This document shows positions 34,062 to 42,679 of a DNA stretch of 64,000 nt, one piece after another. Position 1 is the stretch's first letter; every line of letters starts with the position of its first letter. The notes beneath the pieces are model-generated. The model was given only the letters and a program-made list of their open reading frames with translations. It made no database searches and was not told the DNA's origin. The translations under genes were made by a program, and so were the position numbers. Source of the stretch: Pseudomonas floridensis (GTDB lineage Bacteria; Pseudomonadota; Gammaproteobacteria; Pseudomonadales; Pseudomonadaceae); the NCBI RefSeq assembly GCF_002087235.1, contig NZ_MUIO01000015.1, forward strand, positions 40,894-104,893. The letters are read 5' to 3'.

Positions 34062-36073
34062 TCAGCGTGGGGAACGCTGGCGCGCGGTCTTCATCAGGTC
34101 TTCAGGGGTGATGTGCCCGACAACTGCCTTGGCGGCGGCGCTGCCTGGCAGCGGCAGGTCCAGAATGTGGCCTTTCATCTTGCCCACCACATGCATCTCA
34201 CACGGCTTGCAATCGAATTTCAGAGTCAGCACTTCGTCGCCCTGAATCAGTTGCATGGGCGCTACCTTGGTGCGCACGCCGGTCACGCCCTTGGCCTGTT
34301 TCGGGCATAGGTTGAAGGAGAAGCGCAGGCAGTGTTTGGTGATCATCACCGGCACTTCGCCGGTTTCTTCGTGCGCTTCATACGCCGCATCGATCAGTTG
34401 CACGCCGTGACGGTGGTAAAAGTCGCGGGCCTTCTGGTTGTACACGTTAGCGAGAAACGAGAGGTGCGACTCCGGGTAGACCGGCGGCGGTGTGGTTTCA
34501 GCCTTGCGACCGCCTTGCGGATGAGCCTTGAGGCGCGCTTCGGTCAGCGCCTCGATGGTGTCGCGGCGCAGGGTTTTGAGCTGGGAATTGGGTACGAAGA
34601 AGGCCTGTGGCGCATCCAGCCTGATGTCCTGCGCGTGATAAATCGTAGTGCCCAACTGGGACAGCAGGTCACGCAACTGGTCCAGCGCCTGTTCCGGCTT
34701 GTTGGCCGCGCCGAACGGGCCGTCCAGGTGCGTGGTGACGCTGACGCCTTCCTCGCTGGTGGCGGTCAGGTTCAAGCGTTCTTCACGCAGTTCGACCTGC
34801 CATTGAATACCGATCCGGCGTTCGGCGGACGTTTTGAGCAGGGCCTGCTGCCAGTTGTGGTCCAGGTTGCGGCTCAGCGGATGGTTGGGGCGTACGCGGG
34901 ATAGGGCGGCCGGCATCTCATTGGGCTCCACGCGATAGCGCCAGCGCTTCTCGCCGTCTTCCTCGAACTCGCCCTTGAGCTCGGCGACGTTGGCGCGCAA
35001 GCCCACGACCTCACGTTTGATCAGCACATTCAGGCCATCGCCGTTGGACAGCGGCTCGTGGGTCACGGCGATCAGGTCGCGCTTGCCGACTTTTTCCACG
35101 CTGCCCACTGACAGCCCGGTAAAGGTCGGCGTGTCGAACGCGCCGATGTCGATCTTGCGGTCACTGACGAAATAATCGGTGCTGCCGCGGTTGAAGGTCT
35201 TTTCCGGGTCCGGCACGAAGAAGTGCGCGGTACGCCCGCTGGAGGCGCGTGCCAGGTCCGGACGGTCTTCGAGAATGTCATCCAGGCGCTGGCGGTAATA
35301 GGCCGTGATGTTCTTGACGTAGCCCGCGTCCTTGTAGCGCCCTTCGATCTTGAACGAGCGCACGCCGGCTTCGACCAGCGCCCGCAGATTGGCGCTCTGG
35401 TTGTTGTCCTTCATCGACAGCAAGTGTTTTTCGAAGGCAACCACGCGGCCCTGATCATCCTTGAGCGTATAAGGCAGGCGGCAGGCCTGCGAGCAGTCGC
35501 CCCGGTTGGCGCTGCGGCCATTCTGCGCGTGGGAAATGTTGCACTGCCCGGAGAATGCCACGCACAGCGCGCCATGAATGAAAAACTCGATGGCCGCGTC
35601 GGTTTCGCTGGCGATCTCGCGGATTTCCTGCAGGTTCAGTTCCCGCGCCAGAACCAGTTGCGAGAAGCCCGCCTGATCGAGAAACTTTGCCCGGCCCGGC
35701 CCAGCGTGCGGATGTCGGTTTGCGTGCTGGCGTGCAGCTCGATGGGCGGGATATCCAGTTCCATGACGCCCAGGTCCTGCACGATCAGTGCGTCCACGCC
35801 TGCGTCGTAGAGTTCGTGGATCAGCTTGCGGGCCGGCTCCAGCTCATCGTCATGCAGGATGGTGTTGATCGTGGTGAAGATCCGCGCATGGTAGCGATGG
35901 GCGAATTTCACCAGGTCGGCGATATCGCTGACCTCGTTGCAGGCGTTGTGTCGAGCGCCGAAGCTTGGCCCGCCAATGTAGACCGCGTCGGCACCATGCA
36001 GAATGGCTTCACGGGCGATGCTCACGTCCCGTGCAGGGCTGAGCAATTCCAGATGGTGTTTGGGTAGCGACAT
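34062..36073 (-). pseudogene. rlhA: 23S rRNA cytidine-2501 hydroxylase RlhA (U32 peptidase family), frameshifted
   Basis: The N-terminal part (ATG 36073: MSLPKHHLELLSPARD...) and the C-terminal part (AFSGQCNISHAQ...KHCLRFSFNLCPKQ...) together match the long U32 protein RlhA/YdcP, which with prephenate-linked chemistry hydroxylates 23S rRNA. They are in different frames. At 35690-35699 the sequence cccgg is present twice in tandem; removing one copy restores one frame of exactly 669 codons including the stop, reading TLGRAKFLDQAGFSQLVLAREL, as in the family. So the gene is inactivated by a recent 5-bp duplication, or the duplication is a sequencing error or a phase-variable state. All other family features (Cys cluster, DUF3656-type C-terminus) are intact. 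Confidence 0.88.
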
Positions 36074-36189
36074 GGCAACGGCATCCGACGGCGGGCAAAC
36101 GCGCATTGTAGTGCCATGGGACGCGCCATGCACCTGTGGTGTTTGTCGCGTGGCCATTTACTGACTGTCGGTGCGTCCGGGCAGCGCTG

Positions 36190-36981
36190 TCAGCGTGAAC
36201 GCAGGCGCAGGATCCGCGTGCCGTCGAAGGGGTCGGTCAGCCAGCGGGCGATCACGCCGAAGGTATCGAGCAGCCGTTCGGGCGTCAGCACATCGGCGGG
36301 CGCACCGAGGGCCACCATCCGGCCTTTTTCCATCACCGCGACCCGGTCGCAGTCCAGCGCCTGGTTCAGGTCATGCAGGGCAATGACAGTGGTCACCGGC
36401 AGGGCTTTCACCAGGCCCAGAATGGTCAGTTGATGCTGAATGTCCAGATGGTTGGTCGGTTCGTCCAGCAGCAGAATGCCGGGTCGCTGCGCCAGCGCAC
36501 GGGCAATGTGCACGCGTTGCCGTTCGCCGCCGGACAGCGTGTGCCAGGCACGTTTGGCGAACGCGAGCATGTCCACGTCCTGCAGGGCCTGACGCACGAT
36601 CCGGTCGTCCTGGTCGCTCCAGGGTTCCAGCGCCGACAGCCAGGGCGTGCGGCCCAGTTCGACGGCGTCCAGTACAGTGATCGCGTCGCTGGTCTCGGCC
36701 TGCTGCTCGACCACCGCCAGTGCACGGGCGACGTCGCGTCGATTCATCGTGGCCAGCGGCCGGTCACCGAGCATCACCTGACCGCTGCCGGGCTTGTAAA
36801 TGCCGGACAGCAGTTTGAGCAGCGTGGATTTGCCGGAACCGTTCGGGCCGACGATGCCCAGCGTCTCTCCGGGTGCAATGCTCAGGTTTATGTCCTGCAA
36901 CAGCGTTGCGCCCCGGACCGAGTACCCCAGTCCGCTGCAACTGAGCACTGAAGTTTCGACACTGGCGTGAAAGGCGTTCAT
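36190..36981 (-). CDS. ABC importer ATP-binding protein, probably cobalamin/cobinamide type (BtuD/FecE-like)
   Basis: A 263-residue ATPase of the iron-siderophore/B12 import class. Walker A is GPNGSGKST, the signature LSGGERQRV, and Walker B ILLLDEPTNHLD; the H-loop is IALHDLNQA. ATG 36981 overlaps the permease stop. It is third in a binding protein-permease-ATPase operon behind a cobalamin riboswitch, so vitamin B12 or a corrinoid is the likely cargo; sequence of the ATPase alone cannot separate this from heme or siderophore uptake. Confidence 0.88.
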   Translation of the reverse strand: MNAFHASVETSVLSCSGLGYSVRGATLLQDINLSIAPGETLGIVGPNGSGKSTLLKLLSGIYKPGSGQVMLGDRPLATMNRRDVARALAVVEQQAETSDAITVLDAVELGRTPWLSALEPWSDQDDRIVRQALQDVDMLAFAKRAWHTLSGGERQRVHIARALAQRPGILLLDEPTNHLDIQHQLTILGLVKALPVTTVIALHDLNQALDCDRVAVMEKGRMVALGAPADVLTPERLLDTFGVIARWLTDPFDGTRILRLRSR

Positions 36982-38000
36982 CGGGTTCTGTTCCCCTGAA
37001 TGAGGATCAACGCAAAGACCGGCGCGCCGATCAGGGCGGTGATCACCCCGATGGGCAGCGCCTGACCCTTGATCAGCGTGCGCGAAAGAACGTCGGCAGC
37101 GATCAGGAACAGTGCGCCGCTCAGCGCGCTCAGTGGCACCAGCCGTGCGTGGCGTACCCCGCACAGCATGCGCACGGCGTGAGGAATCACCAGACCGACA
37201 AAACCGATGGAGCCGACAATCGAGACCATTACTGCAGTGACCAGCGCCGCAGTGGCGATCAGCACCATCTGCACGCGTCGCACAGGAATGCCCAGTGAGG
37301 CTGCCGAGTCGCTGCCGAAGGTGAAGGCGTCCAGCGCTCGTCGGTACCAGAGGCAGACCAGCAGCCCGATCAGCGCCGCCGGTACGGCCAGCCATACCGA
37401 GTGCCAGCGTACGCCGCTCAGGTTGCCGAGCAACCAGAACATAATGCCGCGTGCCTGTTCGGAGCTGGCCGACTTGGTGATCAGAAACGAGGTGAGGGCG
37501 TTGAACAACTGCGAGCCGGCGATTCCGGCCAGAATGATTTGCCCGGCGGCCGTCGTGCCACGTGACGAATGGGCGAGCAGGGCGACCAGTGAAAAGGCTA
37601 CGACTGCGCCGACGAATGCGCCCGCCGACATGGAAATCGCTCCGGCACCGAAGCCGAGAATCGCCACCATCACCGCGCCGGTCGAGGCACCAGCGGAAAT
37701 ACCCAGCAAATACGGATCGGCCAACGCATTACGCAGCAACGATTGCAGCACCACGCCGCAGATGGCCAGCCCCGAGCCGCAGGCGGCGGCAACGATGGCG
37801 CGCGTCAGCCGGTAATTCCAGACGATGCCCTCGTCGATGGGGTCGAGTACGTAACCCGCTGCCCACAGTTTGTTGGCGAGCACCTGGAACACTACCTGCA
37901 CGCTGATCGAGGTTTCGCCAATGGCCGCGCCGACGATGATCGCCAGAACCAGCACGGCCGAAACCCAGAGTACATGGCCCAGCGCGACAGGCAGTTTCAT
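36978..38000 (-). CDS. ABC importer permease, FecCD/BtuC family
   Basis: A 340-residue permease with about ten helices. It contains the FecCD family stretches WNYRLTRAIVAAACGSGLAICGVVLQSLLRN split over residues 60-92 (key residues R, A, G), ADPYLLGISAGAS and GSIGFVGLVIPHAVRML, the last being the loop that touches the ATPase. It overlaps both neighbours by four bases, so the three genes are translationally coupled. Confidence 0.9.
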   Translation of the reverse strand: MKLPVALGHVLWVSAVLVLAIIVGAAIGETSISVQVVFQVLANKLWAAGYVLDPIDEGIVWNYRLTRAIVAAACGSGLAICGVVLQSLLRNALADPYLLGISAGASTGAVMVAILGFGAGAISMSAGAFVGAVVAFSLVALLAHSSRGTTAAGQIILAGIAGSQLFNALTSFLITKSASSEQARGIMFWLLGNLSGVRWHSVWLAVPAALIGLLVCLWYRRALDAFTFGSDSAASLGIPVRRVQMVLIATAALVTAVMVSIVGSIGFVGLVIPHAVRMLCGVRHARLVPLSALSGALFLIAADVLSRTLIKGQALPIGVITALIGAPVFALILIQGNRTR

Positions 38001-39010
38001 GGTGCGGCGTTGAATCGGTTGGCAGCCTCGGAAAGCTCCTCGATGCCGGTGAACAGACGCAGGCTGGCCTGCATGCCTTCGGCATCGATGATCACGATCC
38101 GGTCGTGTTTCACTGCGTCCATGTTGCGGGTCACCGGATCAGCCTTGAGAAACTCGATCTTCTTGCGGTAATCGTCGGCCGGAAAGCGTCGACGGTCCAT
38201 GCGCGCGATGACCACGATGCTTGGGTTGGCCTTGGCGATGGTCTCCCAGCCGACGGTGGGCCACTCTTCATCGGACTGCACGATGTTGCGCATTCCCAGA
38301 CTGTTGAGCATGAAATCCGGAATGCCTTTGCGCCCCGCGACGTAGGGATCGGCGGCGAGGTCTGAACTGGAGAACCAGAACACTGCCGAAACGTCCTTGT
38401 CGTGGTTCTGTTTGACGTTGGCTACTGCTGCGTTCAGGCGCGCCTTGAGGTCGGCGACCAGCTTGTCGCCACGATCCTGCACATCGAAGATCTGCGCCAG
38501 TTGTTCGATGCTCTTGTAGATGGTTTCGATGCGGAACGGCTCGAGGCGCGTCCCGTCGGCGCCGACCAGATTGTCTTTGCCTTCGCAGTCTGACGGCATC
38601 AGATAGGTCGGGATTTTCAATTCATGAAACTGTTCACGGGTGCCTACCGCGCCTTGCTTGCCGACCATCCATTCCAGTTGCACGGCCACCAGCTCCGGAC
38701 GCTTGCCGATCACCGCTTCGAAGCTGGGTTCGTTATCGGCGAGGCGCTCGACCCTGGCGTTCTGCTCTTTGAAGCGTGGCAACACGTCATTGAACCACAG
38801 CGACGTACCGACCAGTTTGTCGCCAAGACCCAACTCGTAGAGCATTTCCGTACCCGACTGGCCGATGGTCACCGCCTTGTGTGGCGCGTGGTCGAACGTC
38901 AGCGAGTAGCCACAGTTTTCCACGGTCAGCGGGTAGTGAGTGGGTGCGGCAAGGGTCAGCGCGGGCAGACCGAGGCAGGCAGCGAATGCGATAAGGCGGG
39001 GCAGTGACAT
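37997..39010 (-). CDS. Periplasmic binding protein of the riboswitch-controlled ABC importer (BtuF/FecB class)
   Basis: A 337-residue binding protein (Peripla_BP_2 family) with a signal peptide ending LTLAA (about residue 22). The two lobes joined by a rigid helix are suggested by KAVTIGQSGTEMLYELGLGDKLVG near the N-terminus and SIVVIARMDRRRFPADDY later. The start at 39010 has GGAG upstream and gives a clean signal peptide; longer in-frame extensions run into the leader. It is the first gene after the cobalamin riboswitch, so it likely binds cobalamin, cobinamide or a cobalt chelate. Confidence 0.87.
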   Translation of the reverse strand: MSLPRLIAFAACLGLPALTLAAPTHYPLTVENCGYSLTFDHAPHKAVTIGQSGTEMLYELGLGDKLVGTSLWFNDVLPRFKEQNARVERLADNEPSFEAVIGKRPELVAVQLEWMVGKQGAVGTREQFHELKIPTYLMPSDCEGKDNLVGADGTRLEPFRIETIYKSIEQLAQIFDVQDRGDKLVADLKARLNAAVANVKQNHDKDVSAVFWFSSSDLAADPYVAGRKGIPDFMLNSLGMRNIVQSDEEWPTVGWETIAKANPSIVVIARMDRRRFPADDYRKKIEFLKADPVTRNMDAVKHDRIVIIDAEGMQASLRLFTGIEELSEAANRFNAAP

Positions 39011-39360
39011 GAAATGCGGTCTCCGTTCGAACGTGTGCCGGGGCGCAATGCACAGCGGGAAAACACATTCCGGCCTGCCGGAAACGGCAGAGCGGCGCAA
39101 TGGAATCATGCGCACGAATGTTCTTCCCGGACACCCCGCCGGTTAGTGATTGTTCTGGTCGGCAGGTCTCCTGACTGGCACGTCATCGCCAGGCTCCGGC
39201 CTTCCCGGGCATCACCCAGTGGCAGTCATGGAGCAGGCTCGATGCCTACAGTTGCGGGGGCAGTTTCGTTTTTGCGTCGTGAGACCGACGCGTGCGAATT
39301 CCCTGTTAGTTCCTCTCGGAAACCGACGGGCGGCATGGTAAACGATAAGGGATGGGCTCG
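39011..39360. other. Leader region of the corrinoid ABC importer operon
   Basis: The region between the binding-protein gene and the FadR-type regulator. It contains the cobalamin riboswitch (listed separately) and, between it and the gene (39011-39154), the presumed expression platform. I could not settle which fold there is the switch: a CCGG-type hairpin near 39075 is the best candidate, and a clear T-run is missing, so control may be on translation. Confidence 0.55.
39155..39342 (-). ncRNA. Cobalamin riboswitch
   Basis: Read on the minus strand it has the B12 box GCCAGTCAGGAGACCTGCC (39161-39179), GCCCCCGCAACTGTAGGC (about 39244-39261), CTGCCACTGGG, the GGGAAGGC element and AACAGGGAA, in the order of the cobalamin aptamer. 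It precedes the ABC importer genes and should lower their expression when adenosyl- or methylcobalamin is plentiful. Confidence 0.92.
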
Positions 39361-40077
39361 CTATGGCTTTGCGCGCAGGCGCTGCAGGCTGTTTATCAGG
39401 TGCAGGCGCATCGCGGCCCGCGCAGCGTCGCGATCCTGATGGGCAATGGCATCAAAGATCTGCTCCTGTTCACGTCGCTGGATATCCGGGTCGTCTTCAC
39501 TCTGCAGCGAGGCAATGTTGCCGAAACCGCTGCGGGTGCGTGGCAGGATGCTGCTGCCCAACTGATTCATGACATCGGTAAAGAAACTGTTGGCCGTACA
39601 CAGCGAAATCCGGCGATGAAACTCATAATCCGCCTGCAATGTGTCGTGGCCGGTCCGCACGCAGCGCTGCAGTTCGTCGAGCGCCTGGCGAATGGCAGTC
39701 AGTTGCTCAGGTGTGCGGCGTTGCGCGGCAAGGGCTGCGGCTTCCGGTTCCAGGCTCAGACGCAATTCGATGATCGCCACGGCGTCGCCGGGCGTGCCGA
39801 TCGGCATGTCGTTCAAGGCTGCCGCCCTGGGCTGTGAAGCGTCGACCACAAAGGTGCCGATGCCGTGCCGGGTCTCGACCAGACCCTCGGCCTGCAGACG
39901 CGACATCGCCTCGCGGACCACGGTACGGCTGACCCCTGTTTCGCGGATGATCACCTGCTCGGTAGGCAGTTTTTCGCCGCTCTGGATCTCGCCCTCGCGA
40001 ATCTTGCGCGAGAACTCGGCAACCAGTTGCTGGGTCAGGCTGGAACGGCGGCCTTTCGGGGATGCGGTGGGTTCCAT
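39361..40077 (-). CDS. FadR-type GntR family transcriptional regulator (first of a divergent pair)
   Basis: A 238-residue regulator. The N-terminal winged helix-turn-helix has the GntR signature SGEKLPTEQVIIRETGVSRTVVREAMSRLQAEGLVETRHGIGTFV (key residues across about 37-80), and the C-terminal FCD ligand domain has the metal-site His/Glu/Arg pattern (DYEFHRRI; RREQEQIFDAI; AMRLHL). FadR-FCD proteins usually repress catabolic or uptake genes until a small acid is bound. It is divergent from a paralog, with an inverted repeat in between, and borders an acidic sugar operon. Confidence 0.9.
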   Translation of the reverse strand: MEPTASPKGRRSSLTQQLVAEFSRKIREGEIQSGEKLPTEQVIIRETGVSRTVVREAMSRLQAEGLVETRHGIGTFVVDASQPRAAALNDMPIGTPGDAVAIIELRLSLEPEAAALAAQRRTPEQLTAIRQALDELQRCVRTGHDTLQADYEFHRRISLCTANSFFTDVMNQLGSSILPRTRSGFGNIASLQSEDDPDIQRREQEQIFDAIAHQDRDAARAAMRLHLINSLQRLRAKP

Positions 40078-40106
40078 GGCGGGTTGATCAGGTCCGTGTC
40101 GGGGCG

Positions 40107-40126
40107 CTGAGTATAACCGTACTCAG
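40107..40126. promoter_or_regulatory. Operator-like inverted repeat between the two FadR-type regulators
   Basis: CTGAGTA-TAACCG-TACTCAG is a perfect 7-bp inverted repeat with a 6-base spacer in the 109-base gap between the divergent regulator genes. It is a candidate binding site for either regulator. Confidence 0.5.
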
Positions 40127-40186
40127 GGCGTGTTTTGTGCGGGGATCGCAGCCTATACTCGCGTATTCGATAAAAATGAGGCTGCA

Positions 40187-40921
40187 ATGTCGGACAACGC
40201 GCTTTCCTCGCAAAAGAACCATCGACGCCTGGCTGAAACCCTGGTTGACCGTTTCGCGCAACGGATGCGCGACGGTGTGCTGCAGCGTGGCGAAAAACTG
40301 CCTTCGGAGATCCATATCATGGAAGCCGAAGGCGTCAGTCGCACGGTGGTGCGCGATGCCTTGTCGCGTATGCAGGCGGCAGGGTTGGTGGAAACGCGTC
40401 ATGGCGTGGGCACGTTCGTGCTCGACATGCCGCCGCCGGAAGGCTTTTCCGTAGGGCCGGCGACCATTGTCACGGTGGCCGATGTGCTTAACCTGCTGGA
40501 GTTTCGTCTGAGTCTGGAGGTCGAAGCGGCAGGGCTGGCCGCCGAGCGACGCAGTCCCGAGGCCCTGCTCGAACTCAAGCGTGCGTTCGATGCGCTCTTG
40601 GAAGGCCCGCAGAAATCCGGCACGACCATTAATGCCGACTTTCAATTCCACCTGAAGATTGCCAAAGCGTCGGGCAATGCTTACCTGATCGATATCATGA
40701 AACATCTGGGTACCAAATTGATTCCGCGTACGCGCATGAATTCGGCCTACACCGGGCAGAGTGACCGCAGTGCCTACCTGGCAGGTATCAATGCCGAGCA
40801 TCGGCAAATCTATACGGCCATCGCGCAAGGCAATGTCGATGCCGCCCGCTCGGCGATGTACCTGCACCTGAACGGCAGTCGCATGCGCTTGCGCAGGACG
40901 CAGGCGCTGTACAGCGATTGA
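40187..40921 (+). CDS. FadR-type GntR family transcriptional regulator (second of the pair)
   Basis: A 244-residue paralog of its divergent neighbour; the HTH core (GEKLPSEIHIMEAEGVSRTVVRDALSRMQAAGLVETRH in short pieces) is nearly the same. The FCD domain has DFQFHLKIAK and AEHRQIYTAIAQ. GAGG lies nine bases before ATG 40187, favoured over an upstream in-frame start. It converges on the porin gene and is a likely regulator of the 41-48 kb operon. Confidence 0.9.
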   Translation: MSDNALSSQKNHRRLAETLVDRFAQRMRDGVLQRGEKLPSEIHIMEAEGVSRTVVRDALSRMQAAGLVETRHGVGTFVLDMPPPEGFSVGPATIVTVADVLNLLEFRLSLEVEAAGLAAERRSPEALLELKRAFDALLEGPQKSGTTINADFQFHLKIAKASGNAYLIDIMKHLGTKLIPRTRMNSAYTGQSDRSAYLAGINAEHRQIYTAIAQGNVDAARSAMYLHLNGSRMRLRRTQALYSD

Positions 40922-40952
40922 AACTTACGGCTCTGCGTGATTAAGCCCATCC

Positions 40953-41009
40953 GGGACGCAGAGCGTGCCGCGCGGCATGCCGACGTGGAGCATCGGCACG
41001 ATCAGTGTC
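40953..41009. repeat. REP-like paired hairpin element
   Basis: GGGACGCAGAGCGTGCC and, after a short spacer, TGCCGA...TCGGCA followed by CGATCA. The pattern of two small GC-rich hairpins looks like a degenerate member of a repeat often seen between genes in P. syringae. It lies between convergent genes. Confidence 0.45.
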
Positions 41010-41055
41010 TGACAGGTTGGCGCTTGTCCGGAAATCGCCGTATCTGCCCTCTGCG

Positions 41056-41778
41056 TCAAAGAAAGTTGTACTGCACCCCGACACGCAGTCTCAGCTGGCG
41101 TTTGTCGTCTTCCGAGTTGACCTTGATGTCGCCGACTTCAAAGAACGGCACCCAGTTCTTGTCCCATTTGTACTTGAAGGCCGCGTTCTGTTCGTAGTCG
41201 GTCTTGTCGTTGTCGTAGCGGATGTAGTCGGCATCAAAGTAGGTGAACTGGTATTCGTACGACCAAGGGCCTTTGGTGGCGTAGTTTACCCAGACGTCGT
41301 AACGGTTGATCGACTGGTCGTTCATCTGGTTGTCAGGCATGTCCTTGTTGACCTTGTCGCGGTCGAGTTTGATCGAGTCGTAGCGATAGCGGCCTGAAAC
41401 CGTCAACTGGTCGGTAACTTTGTAGCCGAGCTTGAGGCCCATCTTGTAGGCCGTGGACCGTTCGATGCTTTCCAGGGCGAAGGAGGGCGTCAGCAGCCAT
41501 TTGTCATTGAGCTTGTGCTGGTAACTGACCGTCAACTCATGGCCATTGCCGACGGTATTGTCGAACGCCACGTCCTGGCGGTCACCGGCGGTCTTGTATT
41601 TCAGCTCGCCTTCAAAGCCCCAGCCGCTGTCCAGGCGCGTGCCGAACTTGACCCGGTCGGCGTGCATGCGGGTGCTTTCCGCGTATTGGTGGCGATAGTT
41701 GATGTACGCGCTGTCGGCATGGGTCCATGCGCTTGGGAACAGAGCGGCCAGGGAGAGCAATACGATTGTTTTTTTCAT
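41056..41778 (-). CDS. KdgM-type oligogalacturonate-specific porin family
   Basis: A 240-residue outer-membrane barrel. The signal peptide (MKKTIVLLSLAALF...) ends THA-D; the mature start DSAYINYRHQYAE matches the YINYRHEY start of KdgM. Strand pairs with alternating polar and aromatic residues run to the final VGVQYNFL. KdgM porins let acidic oligosaccharides from pectin pass the outer membrane. It is the last gene of a same-strand operon with an ABC importer and an enolase-superfamily enzyme. The ribosome binding site is weak. Confidence 0.85.
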   Translation of the reverse strand: MKKTIVLLSLAALFPSAWTHADSAYINYRHQYAESTRMHADRVKFGTRLDSGWGFEGELKYKTAGDRQDVAFDNTVGNGHELTVSYQHKLNDKWLLTPSFALESIERSTAYKMGLKLGYKVTDQLTVSGRYRYDSIKLDRDKVNKDMPDNQMNDQSINRYDVWVNYATKGPWSYEYQFTYFDADYIRYDNDKTDYEQNAAFKYKWDKNWVPFFEVGDIKVNSEDDKRQLRLRVGVQYNFL

Positions 41779-41904
41779 TTTTTTATTCTTGTTCGAGTGA
41801 GAAAAAAGGTGTTTTGGGCAAATCGCAGGCAGCCGGATCCGATGGCCGTTTTGGCCAGGGATCACGCTGTCAGTCAGGTTCGGGGCGGGCGAGGCCGCCG
41901 GGCG

Positions 41905-42669
41905 TCAGCCGCTCGGGCGCACGTCCATGTCGCGGCTGGCCTGGATCAGCAGTCGCGAATAGTCGTGCTGCGCCTGATCGTTACTCAGTTGGCTGCTGTC
42001 GAGGGTCTCCACCACCTGGCCCTGTTGCATGACCGCCACCCGGTCGCACAGGTGCGCGACCACGCCCAGATCGTGGGTCACCATCAGGTAGGTCAGGCCC
42101 TGCTGCTGGCGCAGGTCCGCCAGCAGGTTGAGGATTTCGGCCTGCACCGAGACGTCGAGCGCGGAGGTCGGCTCATCCAGTAGCAGCACGCGGGGTTCCA
42201 GAATCAGGGCTCTGGCAATCGCGACGCGCTGGCGCTGGCCGCCGGACAGTTGATGCGGGTAACGAAAGCGGAAGCTCTCGTTGAGGCCGACGCGGTTCAG
42301 TACATCGCAGACGCGTCGGTCACGCTGATCGATCTTGTGGATGCTCAGCGGTTCTTTGAGGGCCGCGTCAATGGTGTGACGCGGGTGCAGCGAAGCGTAG
42401 GGATCCTGGAACACCATCTGCACGGTGCGGTAATGGCTGGCGTCGAGCTTGCGGCCGACCTTCTGGCCCGCCACGCTCAAGGCGCCGGTCCAGTGGTGAT
42501 ATTGCCCGGCCAGACAACGCAGGACCGTGGTCTTGCCCGATCCCGATTCGCCGACCAGCCCGAACGACTGGCCCTGTTCGACCTGCAGGTTGACGTCGCG
42601 CAGCACCTGATTCAACGCAGTGCCCGTGCCGAAGCTCAGGTTCAGTGAATTGACTTCAATCATTGCCAT
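41905..42669 (-). CDS. ABC importer ATP-binding protein (dipeptide/oligopeptide type, DppF-like)
   Basis: A 254-residue ATPase with Walker A GESGSGKTT, the signature LSGGQRQRV, Walker B VLLLDEPTSALDVS and H-loop VTHDLGVV. It lacks the C-terminal zinc-type/oligopeptide cap usually present, but Q-loop QDPYASLHPR is a mark of the Dpp/Opp class. It is sixth gene of the operon starting with the enolase-family gene. ATG 42669 lies just downstream of the previous ATPase stop. Confidence 0.9.
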   Translation of the reverse strand: MAMIEVNSLNLSFGTGTALNQVLRDVNLQVEQGQSFGLVGESGSGKTTVLRCLAGQYHHWTGALSVAGQKVGRKLDASHYRTVQMVFQDPYASLHPRHTIDAALKEPLSIHKIDQRDRRVCDVLNRVGLNESFRFRYPHQLSGGQRQRVAIARALILEPRVLLLDEPTSALDVSVQAEILNLLADLRQQQGLTYLMVTHDLGVVAHLCDRVAVMQQGQVVETLDSSQLSNDQAQHDYSRLLIQASRDMDVRPSG

Positions 42670-42679
42670 GGGAGCGTTC

